Below, piece after piece: positions 11,153 through 23,400 of a stretch of 28,688 bases of DNA. This DNA comes from Zygnema cylindricum. Taxonomy: Eukaryota; Streptophyta; Zygnematophyceae; Zygnematales; Zygnemataceae. Location: assembly GCA_037447655.1 (NCBI GenBank), contig JBBHKE010002085.1, forward strand, positions 170,772 through 199,459, read 5' to 3'. The position numbers and the translations under genes were made by a program. Below the pieces are notes generated by a model. That model saw only the letters and a list, made by a program, of their open reading frames with translations. It was not told where the DNA came from and did not search any database. Numbering within the stretch: the stretch's first letter is position 1; each line of letters begins with the position of its first letter.

Positions 11153-11296
11153 AGCAATTCACTTGCTGAGGACAGCAGAAGTGGATAAGGCGATACAACT
11201 GATAAGGAAACAACAGACTGCGGCGGCTCCTTAAGTAGCGCCATGCTTCTATTTTCTTTAGTCGCTTCACGACGAGGTACAGTGGGTACAGTGCTG

Positions 11297-12138
11297 GTGT
11301 GCAAAGTGATCTACACCGTCCTTTTGAAAACGGGTCTAAGAGCGTTGTTCCATTAGGCGGTCTCAGTAAACGTCAAAAAATCGTTTACTGAAGCCATCGT
11401 TCCATTGTGTCGGGTCAGTAACCGACATTTTATTTGCGTGACAAAATTTGATTGGTCCGCGTAATAGATGAATACGATTCTAAAAATCTTCAAAGAATCT
11501 CTGACAGCAAATTGTGACCACATATTTGTACCATCGAAGGTAAAAAGTGACTTGTACGACGTATTGAATAAAATCTGTACGAGCGGACGAAACTTAAGAT
11601 TTCTAAGAGCGTACGAAAATGTCAAAATGGTTAGTGGATGGCAACAGACGCGTGAAACAATATCCTCCGTCAAAGATTTTCTTGGGTCTTTCGGTGGCCT
11701 CGCATCCTCCCTGGCGGAAGGCACATGTCATATGCGACGTGTAACCACCTGGCCGCGCGGTCGTCGTGGATATTTGTTCACTTTTCCACGAGGCACGATG
11801 TTATTCGTTCAGGCGCTAAGAATTGACCTACTCCGGGCCACTTGTTGCGAACTGAAAGTGTCAGACGATGGAGTATCCGATTATGCATCCGACGGTCCAC
11901 GTTTACGCCCATAAACGTGGAGAATCAAATCCCTCATTCAGTAGGCTTGTTTTTCTGACATTTTATTTTTTTGGTACGGCACTGTACGAAAGAGTACGGA
12001 TTTCAGTAGACAACGGCATTTTTCCCGTAATGGAACCTTACGTTAACACGTTCGAAACGTATTTTTCGTGTGCAACTAACGTGGGTTTACATTTGCAAAG
12101 TGATTTACACCGTTCCTTTTGAGACGGGTTTAAGTCGT
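11297..12138. repeat. Region bounded by two related direct repeats of about 43 bp
   Basis: GCAAAGTGATYTACACCGTYC then CTTTTGARACGGGTYTAAG occurs at 11299-11341 and again at 12096-12135, same orientation, about 795 bp apart. Inside the left end, TTCCATTNNGYSGGTCAGTAAMCG is itself doubled (11347 and 11399). CpG and CGTACG-like words are frequent compared with the gene introns. The layout resembles the ends of a decayed mobile element, but no terminal inverted repeat or target-site duplication is evident. Confidence 0.4.
11468..11914 (+). CDS. Unrecognised ORF, 148 aa
   Basis: Starts with a true ATG and has fairly balanced composition (MNTILKIFKESLTANCDHIF at the start, an Arg/Gly/Trp-rich middle, basic end). 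It lies wholly between the two direct repeats at 11297 and 12138, so it may be an element ORF. A minus-strand frame (11353-11724) overlaps it. No motif or family is recognised, and it may be a chance open frame. Confidence 0.2.
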   Translation: MNTILKIFKESLTANCDHIFVPSKVKSDLYDVLNKICTSGRNLRFLRAYENVKMVSGWQQTRETISSVKDFLGSFGGLASSLAEGTCHMRRVTTWPRGRRGYLFTFPRGTMLFVQALRIDLLRATCCELKVSDDGVSDYASDGPRLRP

Positions 12139-12182
12139 TCGAAACTTTTTGTCACGAATATGCCATATGTTTATTGATCAAC

Positions 12183-12254
12183 TACACCGCCAATCGCTAT
12201 TAGCGTGTACGTTTGATTAGCGTATACTATTATTTAGCGTGGTGTACGCTAATT
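12183..12254. repeat. Dispersed hairpin-forming repeat, copy 1
   Basis: The 24-mer TACACCGCCAATCGCTATTA+GCGT (12183-12206) and GTGTACGCTAATT (12242-12254) both recur at 28084-28121, 16 kb away, where they lie next to each other. ATTAGCGT and ACGCTAAT are reverse complements, so each copy can fold. Here an extra 35 bases with further TTAGCGTAT words sit between the arms. Confidence 0.7.
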
Positions 12255-13140
12255 AAGAATTTGAAAATTTTGGAAAAAAACATACATTCTAATTGTTTAC
12301 TAATGCTAATTTGGGTCTTTGAAACAAATAAATGTCGGTCGCAATCATGTAAACACTAATAATTATACCCGTACAATTATTTTTAAATCGTACGCCGTCA
12401 CGTAAAACATTCGTACGTACATGTCACACTATTTCATCACAGTTAAGCGTCGGCGCTACGCCATAAAGTTTATATTTTTTGTACAGTTGTAAGAAGTGTA
12501 ATTTGTACGGTTGTAATGTTAACGCAAAGCTTGTTGTATAAAAAGTTGGTCGTTTGTCCGTTGTACCTCCATAAAGTCCGTTAATAAGGGTTATTTAAGC
12601 TAATAATGTCGCGATGTTTTGTTTAATTAGAGTGAATTTATGTTAATATGTGTGTTAACTCTAAAATGGTTGCATTTCTGTTTGTCTCTTAGGCTTGTGA
12701 CCGGTATTAGCGTTAATGTTATGACGTATTAGAGTAAACCGTAATTCTAAATTGGTCCAAAATGTACAATCACAGCAATCACCTCGTCTCAAGCTTATAT
12801 TGATTGGTCGCCTAAAATTACACGTGTTCAGTTTTATATCCACGCAAACTTCACGGCTCCAGCACGACGTCACAAAAACCGCCTGTCATACCCGCCACCA
12901 TTCCAAAAACGATCCGTACATACAATTAGGAGCAGGCAGTTACCATGGCTCTTTCATGAAAATCGTCCGTCGCCTCCCTCCCTCAAAACTCACGAAAATT
13001 TTGAAACTTTCCCGCTTTCTCTGTCGTCTAAAATATTGGGTTAACCCACTGACACGCCAAATATTAAAATTCAAATTTTGAAAACCGAAAGTACGAGGAA
13101 AGGTTTCCCTCCTTTTTGTCCCAAATGTTTTTAGTTTTAT
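12255..13140. other. Intergenic DNA without a recognisable gene
   Basis: AT-rich but with many CGTACG/GTACG words. I see no exon, RNA gene or strong repeat. TATATATATCC at about 13144-13154 upstream of the ORF at 13172 resembles a TATA box, but nothing else supports a promoter. Confidence 0.35.
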
Positions 13141-13171
13141 TTGGTATATATATCCGGCGTTCAGTCCAACA

Positions 13172-13744
13172 ATGGCACTCTCTTACCACATTCTCCATTT
13201 ACCTAGGCTTTTGCATCCTTTTTCTGTCACGACATTTTTTTTATATTTGCAAATATGTGGCCCATTACTTCCCATATTACCACCTTTTTTTGGGTCGAAA
13301 AACACCGCTACGGATGGATTAGTGCCACCTCTTGCCGTAGAGGATATGGAAACCCAAGGACCTGACCCACCGAATGAAGAACTGGAATCACCCGATGTGG
13401 ACCCCCTCGTGGAAGGTGCCATTACACGAAATCTGGACTCACCGTGTGATAAATACGGGAATGTCTCGGTGTCGGTCCGAAAACTTCAGCAAGTTTCAAT
13501 GAAGATTACTCGACTTCCAGTAATCAATTGGATGATCGCAGATTGTCACGAGAATGGAAAGGAACTGCTCGTCAAGAGGACTATTAAGAAGTTCCCGCAA
13601 CACTTTACGGGAGTGTATCGTACAAGTAAGAGCTTTTACCATTGTCCTTACCTTCATATTGCAATCCCCGGTTGCCTAATTTATGTGTCGCATTTCCTAC
13701 TGTTTGTAATTGAATTTTTGTTATTGAATATTTTGTATATTTGA
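13172..13744 (+). CDS. Unrecognised ORF, possible N-terminus of a transposase-like protein
   Basis: The frame's best part begins at an internal ATG, 13346. It has an acidic Pro/Glu-rich lead (METQGPDPPNEELESPDVDP) and then a basic segment VINWMIADCHENGKELLVKR followed by TIKKFPQHFTGVYRTSK. That segment looks like the helix-turn-helix start of some eukaryotic DDE transposases, judged by eye only. After about 13625 the product turns hydrophobic and implausible. A GTAAGA donor-like site sits there (13626), but joining it to the TTTTTTAG acceptor at 13833 runs into a stop at once. The ORF is probably part of a decayed element. Confidence 0.25.
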   Translation: MALSYHILHLPRLLHPFSVTTFFLYLQICGPLLPILPPFFGSKNTATDGLVPPLAVEDMETQGPDPPNEELESPDVDPLVEGAITRNLDSPCDKYGNVSVSVRKLQQVSMKITRLPVINWMIADCHENGKELLVKRTIKKFPQHFTGVYRTSKSFYHCPYLHIAIPGCLIYVSHFLLFVIEFLLLNILYI

Positions 13745-13872
13745 TTGTAACTCCCTCGTATTGCATGTTTGTGTATGCCCTATTATTTCCTTCTTCCACG
13801 TCGTGTCGTTATGATGGTTGGTTGTTTTTTTAGGGGAATAATATTTGTGTTGTGAGTCAAACATATGGACCT

Positions 13873-14135
13873 GCGACGACATGGTGTCGTCGCCTGAATG
13901 TGGTGAATTTAAGGCGGATTCACCGGAGTTTCGGGAAATGTTGGAGAAATGGAAAAGGCGACGACAATGCGTCGTCGCCTTAACGTTGGAAGTTTCCAAA
14001 CAAGGCTTCAAGTCGGTTAATCGTGTAGGCGTCATTATAACGTAACGTCTAAGAAATGTCGAACAAGCGACGACGTCCAATATTGAAAGCGCGTGATAAA
14101 TGAAACGTGGAACATATTGTTACGTTTCGTCGCCC
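13873..14135. repeat. Cluster of GGCGACGAC motifs with two short hairpins
   Basis: GCGACGAC-ATGGT-GTCGTCGC (13873-13893) and AAGGCGACGAC-AATGC-GTCGTCGCCTT (13955-13981) are perfect inverted repeats, each with a 5-base loop. Further half-sites GCGACGACG (about 14065) and CGTCGCC (about 14128) follow. The words lie within a + strand frame (13845-14045) whose product (EKWKRRRQCVVALTLEV) is basic and unrecognised. Confidence 0.6.
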
Positions 14136-14689
14136 CACCGTTGGAATAGTCGAACGCATGGGTAAGGCGATGAAATACTTCAGTGCACGACCATACATAA
14201 GGTAAGTACCACTCGCACGAAATCGTATTTTTTTACAGTATTAAAGTAGGGTTTTATGAAATCATTTTCAAGACATAGTGCAAGCCAACTGAAAGACAAC
14301 AAACAATATCAATGTCATTGTGACAAAAGAAAGTTCAAGGAACTATTTTCATCAAGGTAGAATAGAAAAGGAGGAGAACCATAAGATACAAAGGGGGCAG
14401 AATGGCGCCGAAATTCTCCGAGATTAATGTCTTCAGGTTAATTTTCAGCTGCTGATTTTTTTTTAAGCAAGCAATTGGAAGAGATATTACGTAGCTTTTC
14501 ATTGGGATGTCAAGATAAAAGTTAAAAGTTTGCTGATGAAAGCGTATTCTCTAGTGCCGGATTTTGTCTCACAGATCTTACAGTATTGACTTCCTTTAAA
14601 TTTTCACCTTAACCATTAAGTTATTTATTTCTTAAACATCTCTAGATTTATGCGAATATGTTTGACTGGTGTCCACCATAGCCACGGCA

Positions 14690-15326
14690 TTTGAATGTAC
14701 GTGTATTGGCTCTCTTGTTTGTGCATGTGGTCGCTTCTTGGGCCCCGATGGTGTCCATTTGCTTCGTTGCTCCCATGGGGGAGATTTGATCCAAACGCAC
14801 GACACTATTCGCAATGCCGTTGCGACTATCGCTTTAGAGGGGGGCTTTCTGTGCGTCGGGAGGTTTCTCATATTATTCCCAAACGTCCGATCGATGTTGT
14901 TTTGCTTGATGGTGCCCGTCGCATCTTCGGTGGTATTGTTTTGGCGAACCCTGAAGTCAGGCGGCTCGACATGTTGGGGTGGCGGCTTGTGATGCCGCTA
15001 AGGCGAAGGAGCGTGATTATGCCCACCGGGACCCTATTGATGACTTTATTCCGATGGCGGTCGAGATCTTTGGTTGTCTGGGTGTTGCAATGGACGAGTT
15101 TCTCCGTACTTGCGCTCGACGTGCTTTCGAGCGCCGAGGACCAAGGAGCCCTCTTCCTTCGGTCCTTACTTCTTTTTATCGTCAACGCTTATCTGTGGCT
15201 TTACAACGAGTGCAAGCTTCTATTCTCCTCCGATCGGCTGTTGCGGCTATGGATCGTCGTCGGGTTCCGGAACTCCCTCAACGTGCTCCCCCGGGATGGG
15301 GGGACTTGTGGGGTTGCTTTTCGTAG
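14690..15326 (+). pseudogene. Tail of a retroelement reverse-transcriptase protein, frameshifted
   Basis: Three overlapping frames give one continuous retroelement-like sequence. Frame 2 has a Cys/His cluster (CACGRFLGPDGVHLLRCSHG, then IQTHDTIRNAV). Frame 1 continues with VRREVSHIIPKRPIDVVLLD, then GARRIFGGIVLANPEVRR. Frame 3 ends with RDPIDDFIPMAVEIFGCLGV and a basic alanine-rich tail. This C-x-C-G...H-L-x-x-C-x-H-G block followed by an AVEIFG-type segment is the arrangement seen at the C-terminus of some plant and algal LINE-like ORF2 proteins. The shifts lie near 14840, at a GGGGGGC run, and near 14970. The polymerase palm with its YxDD motif is not seen upstream, so the copy is 5'-truncated and dead. 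Assigned from memory. Confidence 0.55.
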
Positions 15327-15967
15327 TTATTTAATTGGGTTGGGGTTGGGGTTGTAGTTCTGGTTTTGTCAATTGCTGTGCTTTTCATTTTGAGTTTGGG
15401 TGCTTTTATTTTCCTTGTTGTTGTTTTCTTTTTTGTTTTTGTTGTGCTGTTATTTTATTCCCCTGCTAGTAGTTTTCAGTTTCGGCCATGCCACCCCTTT
15501 TGTACCCTCGAACTCAGATGGTTTACCATCGTGCTTTTTAATCTATCCTGCGTTTCCAATTCTGATTGCTGTTAATCATATCCGACGACCATCCTTAAAA
15601 GATTTGACTTATCAAAATTAACTCATGCAAAACCAGACTTAGGCCTTTATATGGTTATCACCGTGTATTTAATGTTCATATCAAAATCTGGTCTCTAGTA
15701 GCTGAAATTTGTCTTTTATCGGCCACCACTGTACAAGCGAAAGATTATCTATAAGAAGCACGCACAACCGGTTTTCCTACCATTCAGAAGAATTTCAAAA
15801 TGTCGAATGTTATGTTTGCCGAAATGAAAAAGCAACTCTTCCCAAAAAAATTGCACAAAACTATAGGTTGACATATGGATCCATGACACGATGACTCTAT
15901 TTGTCCAAAACAAGTGTTGATGATTTAACTACAAATAGTTCAAAAAAGGAAAATCGATACGATATTG
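15327..15967. other. T-rich flank between the retroelement remnant and CSN2
   Basis: 15365-15460 is a run of TTTT/TTG words on +, which could be the 3' tail of the retroelement. The rest is mixed AT-rich DNA that should contain the 3'UTR of CSN2 (stop at 15968). No coding exon is recognised. Confidence 0.4.
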
Positions 15968-17115
15968 CTATGCAATTTTGTTGACCACAGTCTGATGCAA
16001 CGACTTCAGCTGCGTTGTCCACTTGTCGATAGCTGAATACTTTCTTAATCCACGAGATCTGCACAAGTTATAAAAAGTGAAGTATAGAAGCAACCACGAA
16101 AATCAATCCCAAAAGAAAGAGAAACGCTCGAATGAACAAAAACAATTGGAGCCACTATCTGTGGTAACCCTAGAATAGATGCGCATTATACAACCTTTTC
16201 GGATATAATACACGATTTGTATAGAGTCACCAAATATAGCGTTTCCAATGGTTTTCGCAAATTTGAACTATGACAAAAAACACTATCCTAAATGAAGTGT
16301 TCTGTGAGTTACTTAATAACAAACATATTACTGTAGTGAGGGGAGACGGTTGTGAAAACCCTAATAAAAAAATCACATCGGATACACATCTTAATTAACA
16401 GCAAGTTCATAAGCCCTTAATCGCTTCTATATCTCCTAACAAACATAAATGAGAAAAAGACAGTACGTTAAAATGCCAAAAAAGGGCTACAGAAATACTT
16501 GAAGGTGACTGTCCCACGGTCACATGGAATAATAAAACGGACTAACATACACAAAGGTCTACAGTGACCAAAAGAAATGGTACATTATTTTATGTAAAAC
16601 AACAACGGTGGACAAAAAAAGTGGCGTTAACAGAAATTTGAAGGCTTGAGAGTTCTCACCTGTCTCCCAGCTCCAACAACTGATTGACCTGATCAATATG
16701 ACCTTGGACGCGATTATCCAAAATGAGTGACACCAATAGATGCTCGACATCTTTCTCGGGAATGTTTAATTCCTGTAGAAGCAAGAAAAAAAACGCGGAA
16801 TATTGAGAAACTTTGAAATATTGCAAATATTGCCTATATTGCATATAAAGGTGAAATGAACAGTCTCTTAAATGAAAAGATAGGTGTCTGTTCCTTGTGC
16901 CAAACTCGAAACTCTTCGAAAAGTAAAAATACATTTCTATTTTATTCCATTGGTTTAAAATCCTTGTAAGGCTTTAAACGATACATAGGTTTTGGGTAAG
17001 CCTACACATATATGCATGCAAAATAAGTGTGCCAAAGCATAAGGAATGAAATTGATGCGGGGTCTCTAGCCAGATAAGCCTTTTCTTTACTCTAAAGTTC
17101 GCACCTTTGATGCAT

Positions 17116-17176
<61 letters not shown>

Positions 17177-20100
17177 GTGTATAGCCCTTCATGCATAGAT
17201 GTGTAGTTTATATATGCATATATAATATATAAATGGAAGCTTACCACCAATATGTGGAGTACACTAATTGAAACATCTGAAATTAAGGCCACATCAACAT
17301 AGTGTGGCCCACTTTGATGATTATCCACACTATAATAGGCCATTTCCCTTATTCACATTCCATTAACCTGGCCCACACGATTATTTCCCCACAATAAAGG
17401 CTGATGCTCATTCCAAAAAAATCTTAACAGCCATTGCAAAAGAAAAGAAAATAACAAACCTTTGAGATAAAGGGAATTCGAATCCGCGTATACGGCTTGA
17501 TAAGTTTCAGAAGAACTTGTGTTCTTATTTTTTTCAAAAGATCCTCTATGTAATTTCTGATAAATGGATCGTCCATAATTGTCTTCCCATTTGTCTGTAA
17601 CATTGAACAGAAATGGTGTATAAAAAAGTGGATAGATTTTTTTTCAAAAAATTCAAAAAATGAAATCCTCCAAAAAGGTAACAGGAACGACAGCTTGCAA
17701 ACAAATTCAGTTGCCAGGACACACTTCCCACAAACAGACAAAACCTAACATGGGACAGACTTCCAAAACTACACCATGTATTGTTATTAGAGTTACTAAC
17801 ACTATATCGGTGCCTGTAAATTTTAGCCCTTGAACTTCAAATAGGATTAACAATACTATTTGCTTTTTTGTTAAACGCTAATTCTTTAAAAGGTCCAAAA
17901 CAACCACGTCATTTTATTAGGGTTAATAAAACTAATATAAAGCCCTACGCTAATAATTTGTTTCCTCTAGAACGATTCACGATGTACAACACAAAGAAAC
18001 ATTCTGAATATCTCCTCACAACAGGTTCCACTTTAGCAGATTGTAAGTTTTCGAGGTTATGTCTTTGTTTAGGACCAACTGCTATGCTCCAGAAAACCCT
18101 GGAGCATTGATAACAGCTCACCTTTAGGATTTTCTCGAACTCTAAAATCTCATTTCGTTGATACGCTGCGACTAGATTTGTCATTGCAAGAATTTCTGGA
18201 TCATTTTTATACCTGAAATTAATGCAAAAGAATGTTCCAAAAGGTAAAAAAAACAGTGTATAAACGGGATACCGCTTTGATATGACTAGCCGCCTTCAAC
18301 CCGTTTTAAGATCAAATAGCACCAAACTAAAATTTCTAATGGACTGTTTACAGCCTTTATCTGACTTAAGTTTTAGTTTCTTCAATGACCAATAGATTTC
18401 AAGTACAAGAAGCCCATCCTTCGTTAAATTTTTTTTTCTACTATAATAATCGACCAATTTGCCTACACCCCTCTTCTTTTAATTATCTCCCTTCACTCCC
18501 GTCCTTCCTTTTTTTAGTTTTATCCCTTCACTAGTCACACATCATTCAAAAACAAAGGGAATTTATACCCAATGGCATATTGGAATCAAACATTCTTTCG
18601 AGATGCTCACATCTTGACAATCGATTAGAAAAAAACAACAAATTTGATACAATATTTAATGTAATATAGCGTTTATTATATAATATTAACAAAAATAGTG
18701 TTTATTATTTATATAAAGTAATGCTTGTTATAGCATAAAATGCAAAGCAAAAAATATACACAATCTCTGAAATCCAACACCGACACAACGACACAAAACA
18801 ATAATAAAGCATCAACAATTAACAACCATTAACCACAATTACAACATTCGACAACAATTAACAACATAAAGAAGAATTAACAACAATTTATAACAAAAGG
18901 GAGAAAATCGAAACCTCTGGTTTAGTTGTAAAACCACTTACGGTTTTGCCTCCTGGGCATCAAACGGATTAACTTCTGACTCCATCAACATGTTGGCCAA
19001 AACCAAATATCTGCACAGCAAGTTTTCTGCTTTGATTAGTACAATAATTAACCTCTCTCTTTGATCTTCACTTGGACCGCACAAATTTTAGTTGACAATT
19101 TTTTTAGAGGCACTCTGATATAATAGCGAGCGACAGTAATAAAAATGGAAGTCTCACTCCTCCAAATAGACCATAATATTGCATACATAAATTGATGTGG
19201 AAACTATTTTTTGAAACATATTATTGGTCAGTCCAAATGGATTAGAGGCTCATAGGAGTGAGAAGAAAGAAGGTTTCAGATATGTGAAGATATGCAGTGG
19301 TGGTCGTCAGTTTGTGCGAACTTTATGAAATCGACCTTTAAAAACATGAGATCTCGAAATGAAATGAGGACCACAGTAATGCAATTTGCAACTATTCCAA
19401 AAAAATCAAATACCCAAAGAATGTAACAATCAGCAACATTAAAAAAAAAGACAAAACTAGCAGCGAGGATGATGTTATTTTGAGGAGAATCAATACGAAA
19501 AGGAATAAGGGAAAACAATTAACAAATTGACATTGTCGACAGTTCAAAAGTCGAAATAGTCGTTTGAGGCATTAGTCAAACGGCAAGCGAGTATGACAGT
19601 TACAGGTGCTAAACCAGAAGCTTCTCGAAATAGTCTTGGATACTAAATCATTACAAAACACTCTGACTGGTTAAAATGAATTTCAAGCCAAGAACGGTAA
19701 TATTAAACACCATAAATTTTAAAGATAGCATAAGTTTGCTTGTATATGGAGCCAAATAGGACTGGCGAGAGAGAAGACAACAAGGAGGAAGAATGAATGT
19801 AAACATATCAAAATACAAGCTGTTTAAAATACATTCAAAAAGTAAATAGTCATATGCTGTACCAATGTCATCAATTTAGGAGGTGGGAAATGGCATATAG
19901 ACCTTTCCTACAGCAGCAGATGATTCCATGGAAACAAGAATATGAAAAAAAATAAGGCAATAGTAGGAAGAACATAGAAGAAAACAGATAAAAAGTAGAC
20001 AAAGCAAAACAGGCGAAGAGTGGGTAGAATACCCAAACTGCCAATCCTTACTTCAAGCACTGTATTCTTCGCTGTGTCCCAGCTTCATCATAATTTTTGA

Positions 20101-20381
20101 ATGCTTCAAAAAAGTCGGTGGAAGCTTCTTCCCATTGTCCATCCGCCATATGCATCTTTCCTCCACATTCACGGATGATTCCCATAATTCGAGGATGAGG
20201 AATTGCAGATCGAATTGTTAGAGCGCGGTTGTATAATTGCTGCAGAAAATATCCAGCCATTAGGTAGCACTCAAATCAGAATATTTACCAGCTCTAGAGG
20301 GTAGACAGTAGACAGTAGACAGTAGAGAGTAGAGAGTAGAGAGTAGACAGTACACAGAAGACAGTACACAGTAGACAGTAA

Positions 20382-20423
<42 letters not shown>

Positions 20424-23400
20424 CCAGTAGACAGCAGACAATAGACAGTAGACAGTAGACAGTTGACCATTGACAAAAAAACAGTCGACAGTTGACCGTC
20501 GACAAAAGAGAGTCGACAGTTCACCATCCACAAAAGACTGTGGCAGTTGACCATCGACAAACGACAGTCGACAGTTGACCATGGACAAAGAGAGTCGACA
20601 ATATACCATCGACAAAAGACAGTCGACAGTTGACCATCGACAAAAGACAGTCGACAGCTGACCGTCCACAAAAGACAGTCGGCAGAAGGCATTACGCAGT
20701 GACTGTGGTCAATCTTGACAGTACAGACCATTCAAAAAGACTACATTTTCAACTCTAAAACCAAACTCAAACAAGAAAAATATTCTGTTTGTTCTGATCC
20801 GACAATCACAGTTGAGAAAAAAAACATCCTTTATCTGAAGCTTCTTTTTTATCTAATCCAAGGCAGCGATTAAGAAATGTCAAATTCAACTTAACTGGGT
20901 TCATGGCAGCTGATTACACCATTGAACTTTGCAGGGGTAGCGTAAATTGGCGCCACTTAAAAAAATATATAAAGAAGGGAAGGAACTGGACCAAACTACC
21001 CACTAAGGTTGAAAATAAGCTAGACTCTGATCTATCGCAATTGCCTATGAAAAATCTCCAAAACATTAATCCAACATGGTTTGATACCATGAAGAGAAAA
21101 AAACCAGTAGCTGAAAAATGCTGCCTCGGTGGTGTATTTTGTGTTGAAAAGTTGAAATACAAAACGAACTTTAGTTTGGCGAGTTAGGAGATTGTTAAAC
21201 CTTGAGCTTCTTGTTGTTCTTTGTCTCTGTATACATTTGAATTTCAATCGCATATACTTCCAGCAACTGTGTTCCTTTTCGTTGATCATCAGTTCCGTCA
21301 TCCTTTTGGCATGATTTGTGCAATTCTTTCAATATCTGCAATATGGCAAAAACACCAGCAATCCTAAGACTGGTGGGAGCACTATCAACTGTCCAAAGTC
21401 TTCATATAAAATTTCAGAGTACTACTTGTTGAAATAAAACATCAGGAGAAACATGACTCCATATGTAAATCACGAAGATTGATAAAAAGACATGAATACA
21501 CTTAAAAAAGATAGTGAATGACAACACTCGTTCTTAACATCAGATTAAGGCAAACATCAGCAACTCAAGAATCCACGATAAGTCCTATCAGTTCAAAGAT
21601 TTGTCTGTGGTTAAAACATTAGATCTCATGTCGGGATAAGATGAGAAGAAGACAACACACACAAAAAAAAAAGACAAATGCCCTCTTGACGACTCATAAA
21701 TTAAGACCAAAAAAGCCAAAAAAAAAAAACCCATCCGTACCTTGTTCATTCGTCCATATTCCCCCATGTCAAACCATAGCTTGCAAAGCTTCAAATTTGT
21801 CTTGAACCACAATCTCTGTATACGTTCCCCAAATTCTCAGTGTTATAAAGCTGGTGGTGAGAAAAACAGCCAAAGTCCAAATGAATATAGAAGGAAAGAC
21901 TCACAAAAACCAACTTAAACAATAACAAGACACGAAGATTTTGGCACATAAAGACGACAATGGCTCAATGCCTACCCAGATTCACATACTCTCCTAAAAA
22001 CAAATGAAATTTTCATCTCGATACAAATCTCCTGAACGATTTAAAAAAAAGAAAAGGAAAAATATTATACATCTCATCGACTAAGTTCCGCAAAGTTTCC
22101 TCACCTCATTCTTTGCTTCCTCCAAAGCCCACAGAGTTGTCTGATAAAATTCCTGTAGTAATTCCAGATTTTGGCTAGTAGAAACCACATCGAGGATTTT
22201 ATTGATACACTTTTCACTGTAATTGCGTGTGATCGCAGATTTGATGTATGTCAACATTTCACGATAAGCCTCCATCATTTCTTTATAGTGGCCTTCACGA
22301 TAGTGCAATTTCACTGTCTGTTTGAGAGCCTTGAAGCCCCTGTAAATTTTTAATTCAAATCCCAGGGGAGAAAATATGAGTGAAAGTTTGCGCCAAAAAA
22401 TGATATCGGACAGCTTTTCAAACTTGAAAACATTCTGATTGGAAGATAAGAGTAAAGCACAAAAGTGTAATTTGTAACTCAACACAATATCAATCAAAAT
22501 GCAAAAGCACAAACTGGAAGTTTTAATGCAGTAAGCAAAGAATATGAACGGCCGGCAGACTCTTAACAAGATTATCATAGAGCATGGGAAGTGACATATT
22601 GAGATGGGAACACTGAGAAAGGGAAAGGGACAAAAACAGTTCCACTGGAGTCACATAATCATAAACCATAGTATCCACAGCAAATTTAGCAAAATTAATG
22701 ACATACACATCATACTTGTTGAATGAACTATTGCTGGGGAACCACAGTGTAGAACATGAAAGCAACAGCATTTACTATGGAAACTCAAAAATTCTTCAAA
22801 GAAAGAAACTGACACGACAACGCCCGGCAAACAAGAGAAGCACAAACAACAATATTAAAAAAGTCGAGTGGCCCAAAATAGACAGAAAATTAGTATTACT
22901 AGAGTCTTCAGCGTACCATTCACCTTTCTCGCCCTCCATTCTCACAACTTCAGCAAACCCTTTCAGAGCTGCTTCGGCATCATTTTCCACAAGACCTAAA
23001 TCACAGAAACAAACAAAAGAATGAACCAAAAGCAAAACATCATTCCCCAGTAATAACATCAATCAGCCGATTTGAGCAAGGAGATTTCAGTTAAGTTAAA
23101 TCAACAACTTCATAAAAAAATCATTTCCAAGGGTATCATGAACTGCTCGTGTGATAGTCACTTTAAGGATACTCCACATCAATCTACGTTACAGAAATTC
23201 AAATAACTGGATTTCAAACGCATAAATTCAGTGTTTCTGGATGGACTAAATGAAAGTGCCAATTTCTGGAGGTATGCACATAATTTATCACAGATCACAG
23301 CAATGTCAAAAGAAAGCAAATGCACATAGCCAGCTCCCGCGTTAGCGCCATCTTTCTGGACATCATATAGTGTGGATGGGCCTAGTTTCCCATCCATGCT

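Noticed and set aside
13183-13422. Minus-strand 79-aa frame
   Set aside because: Mirror of the + strand ORF at 13172, with no features of its own.
13346-14045. Two-exon gene joining the ORF at 13346 to the frame at 13845
   Set aside because: The donor at 13626 and acceptor at 13833 give a stop within two codons, and no other site pair restores a frame.
15366-15621. Small hydrophobic + ORFs
   Set aside because: Translation of T-rich DNA into F/L/V. They have no start context or homology.
20480-20690. CRISPR-like array
   Set aside because: There are no unique spacers between repeats. The units are contiguous diverged heptamers, and the host is a eukaryote.
20260-20731. Three long minus frames rich in LLSTVYC
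   Set aside because: All are readings of the heptamer minisatellite in different frames. 7-bp units read out as 21-nt periodic peptides without a gene.
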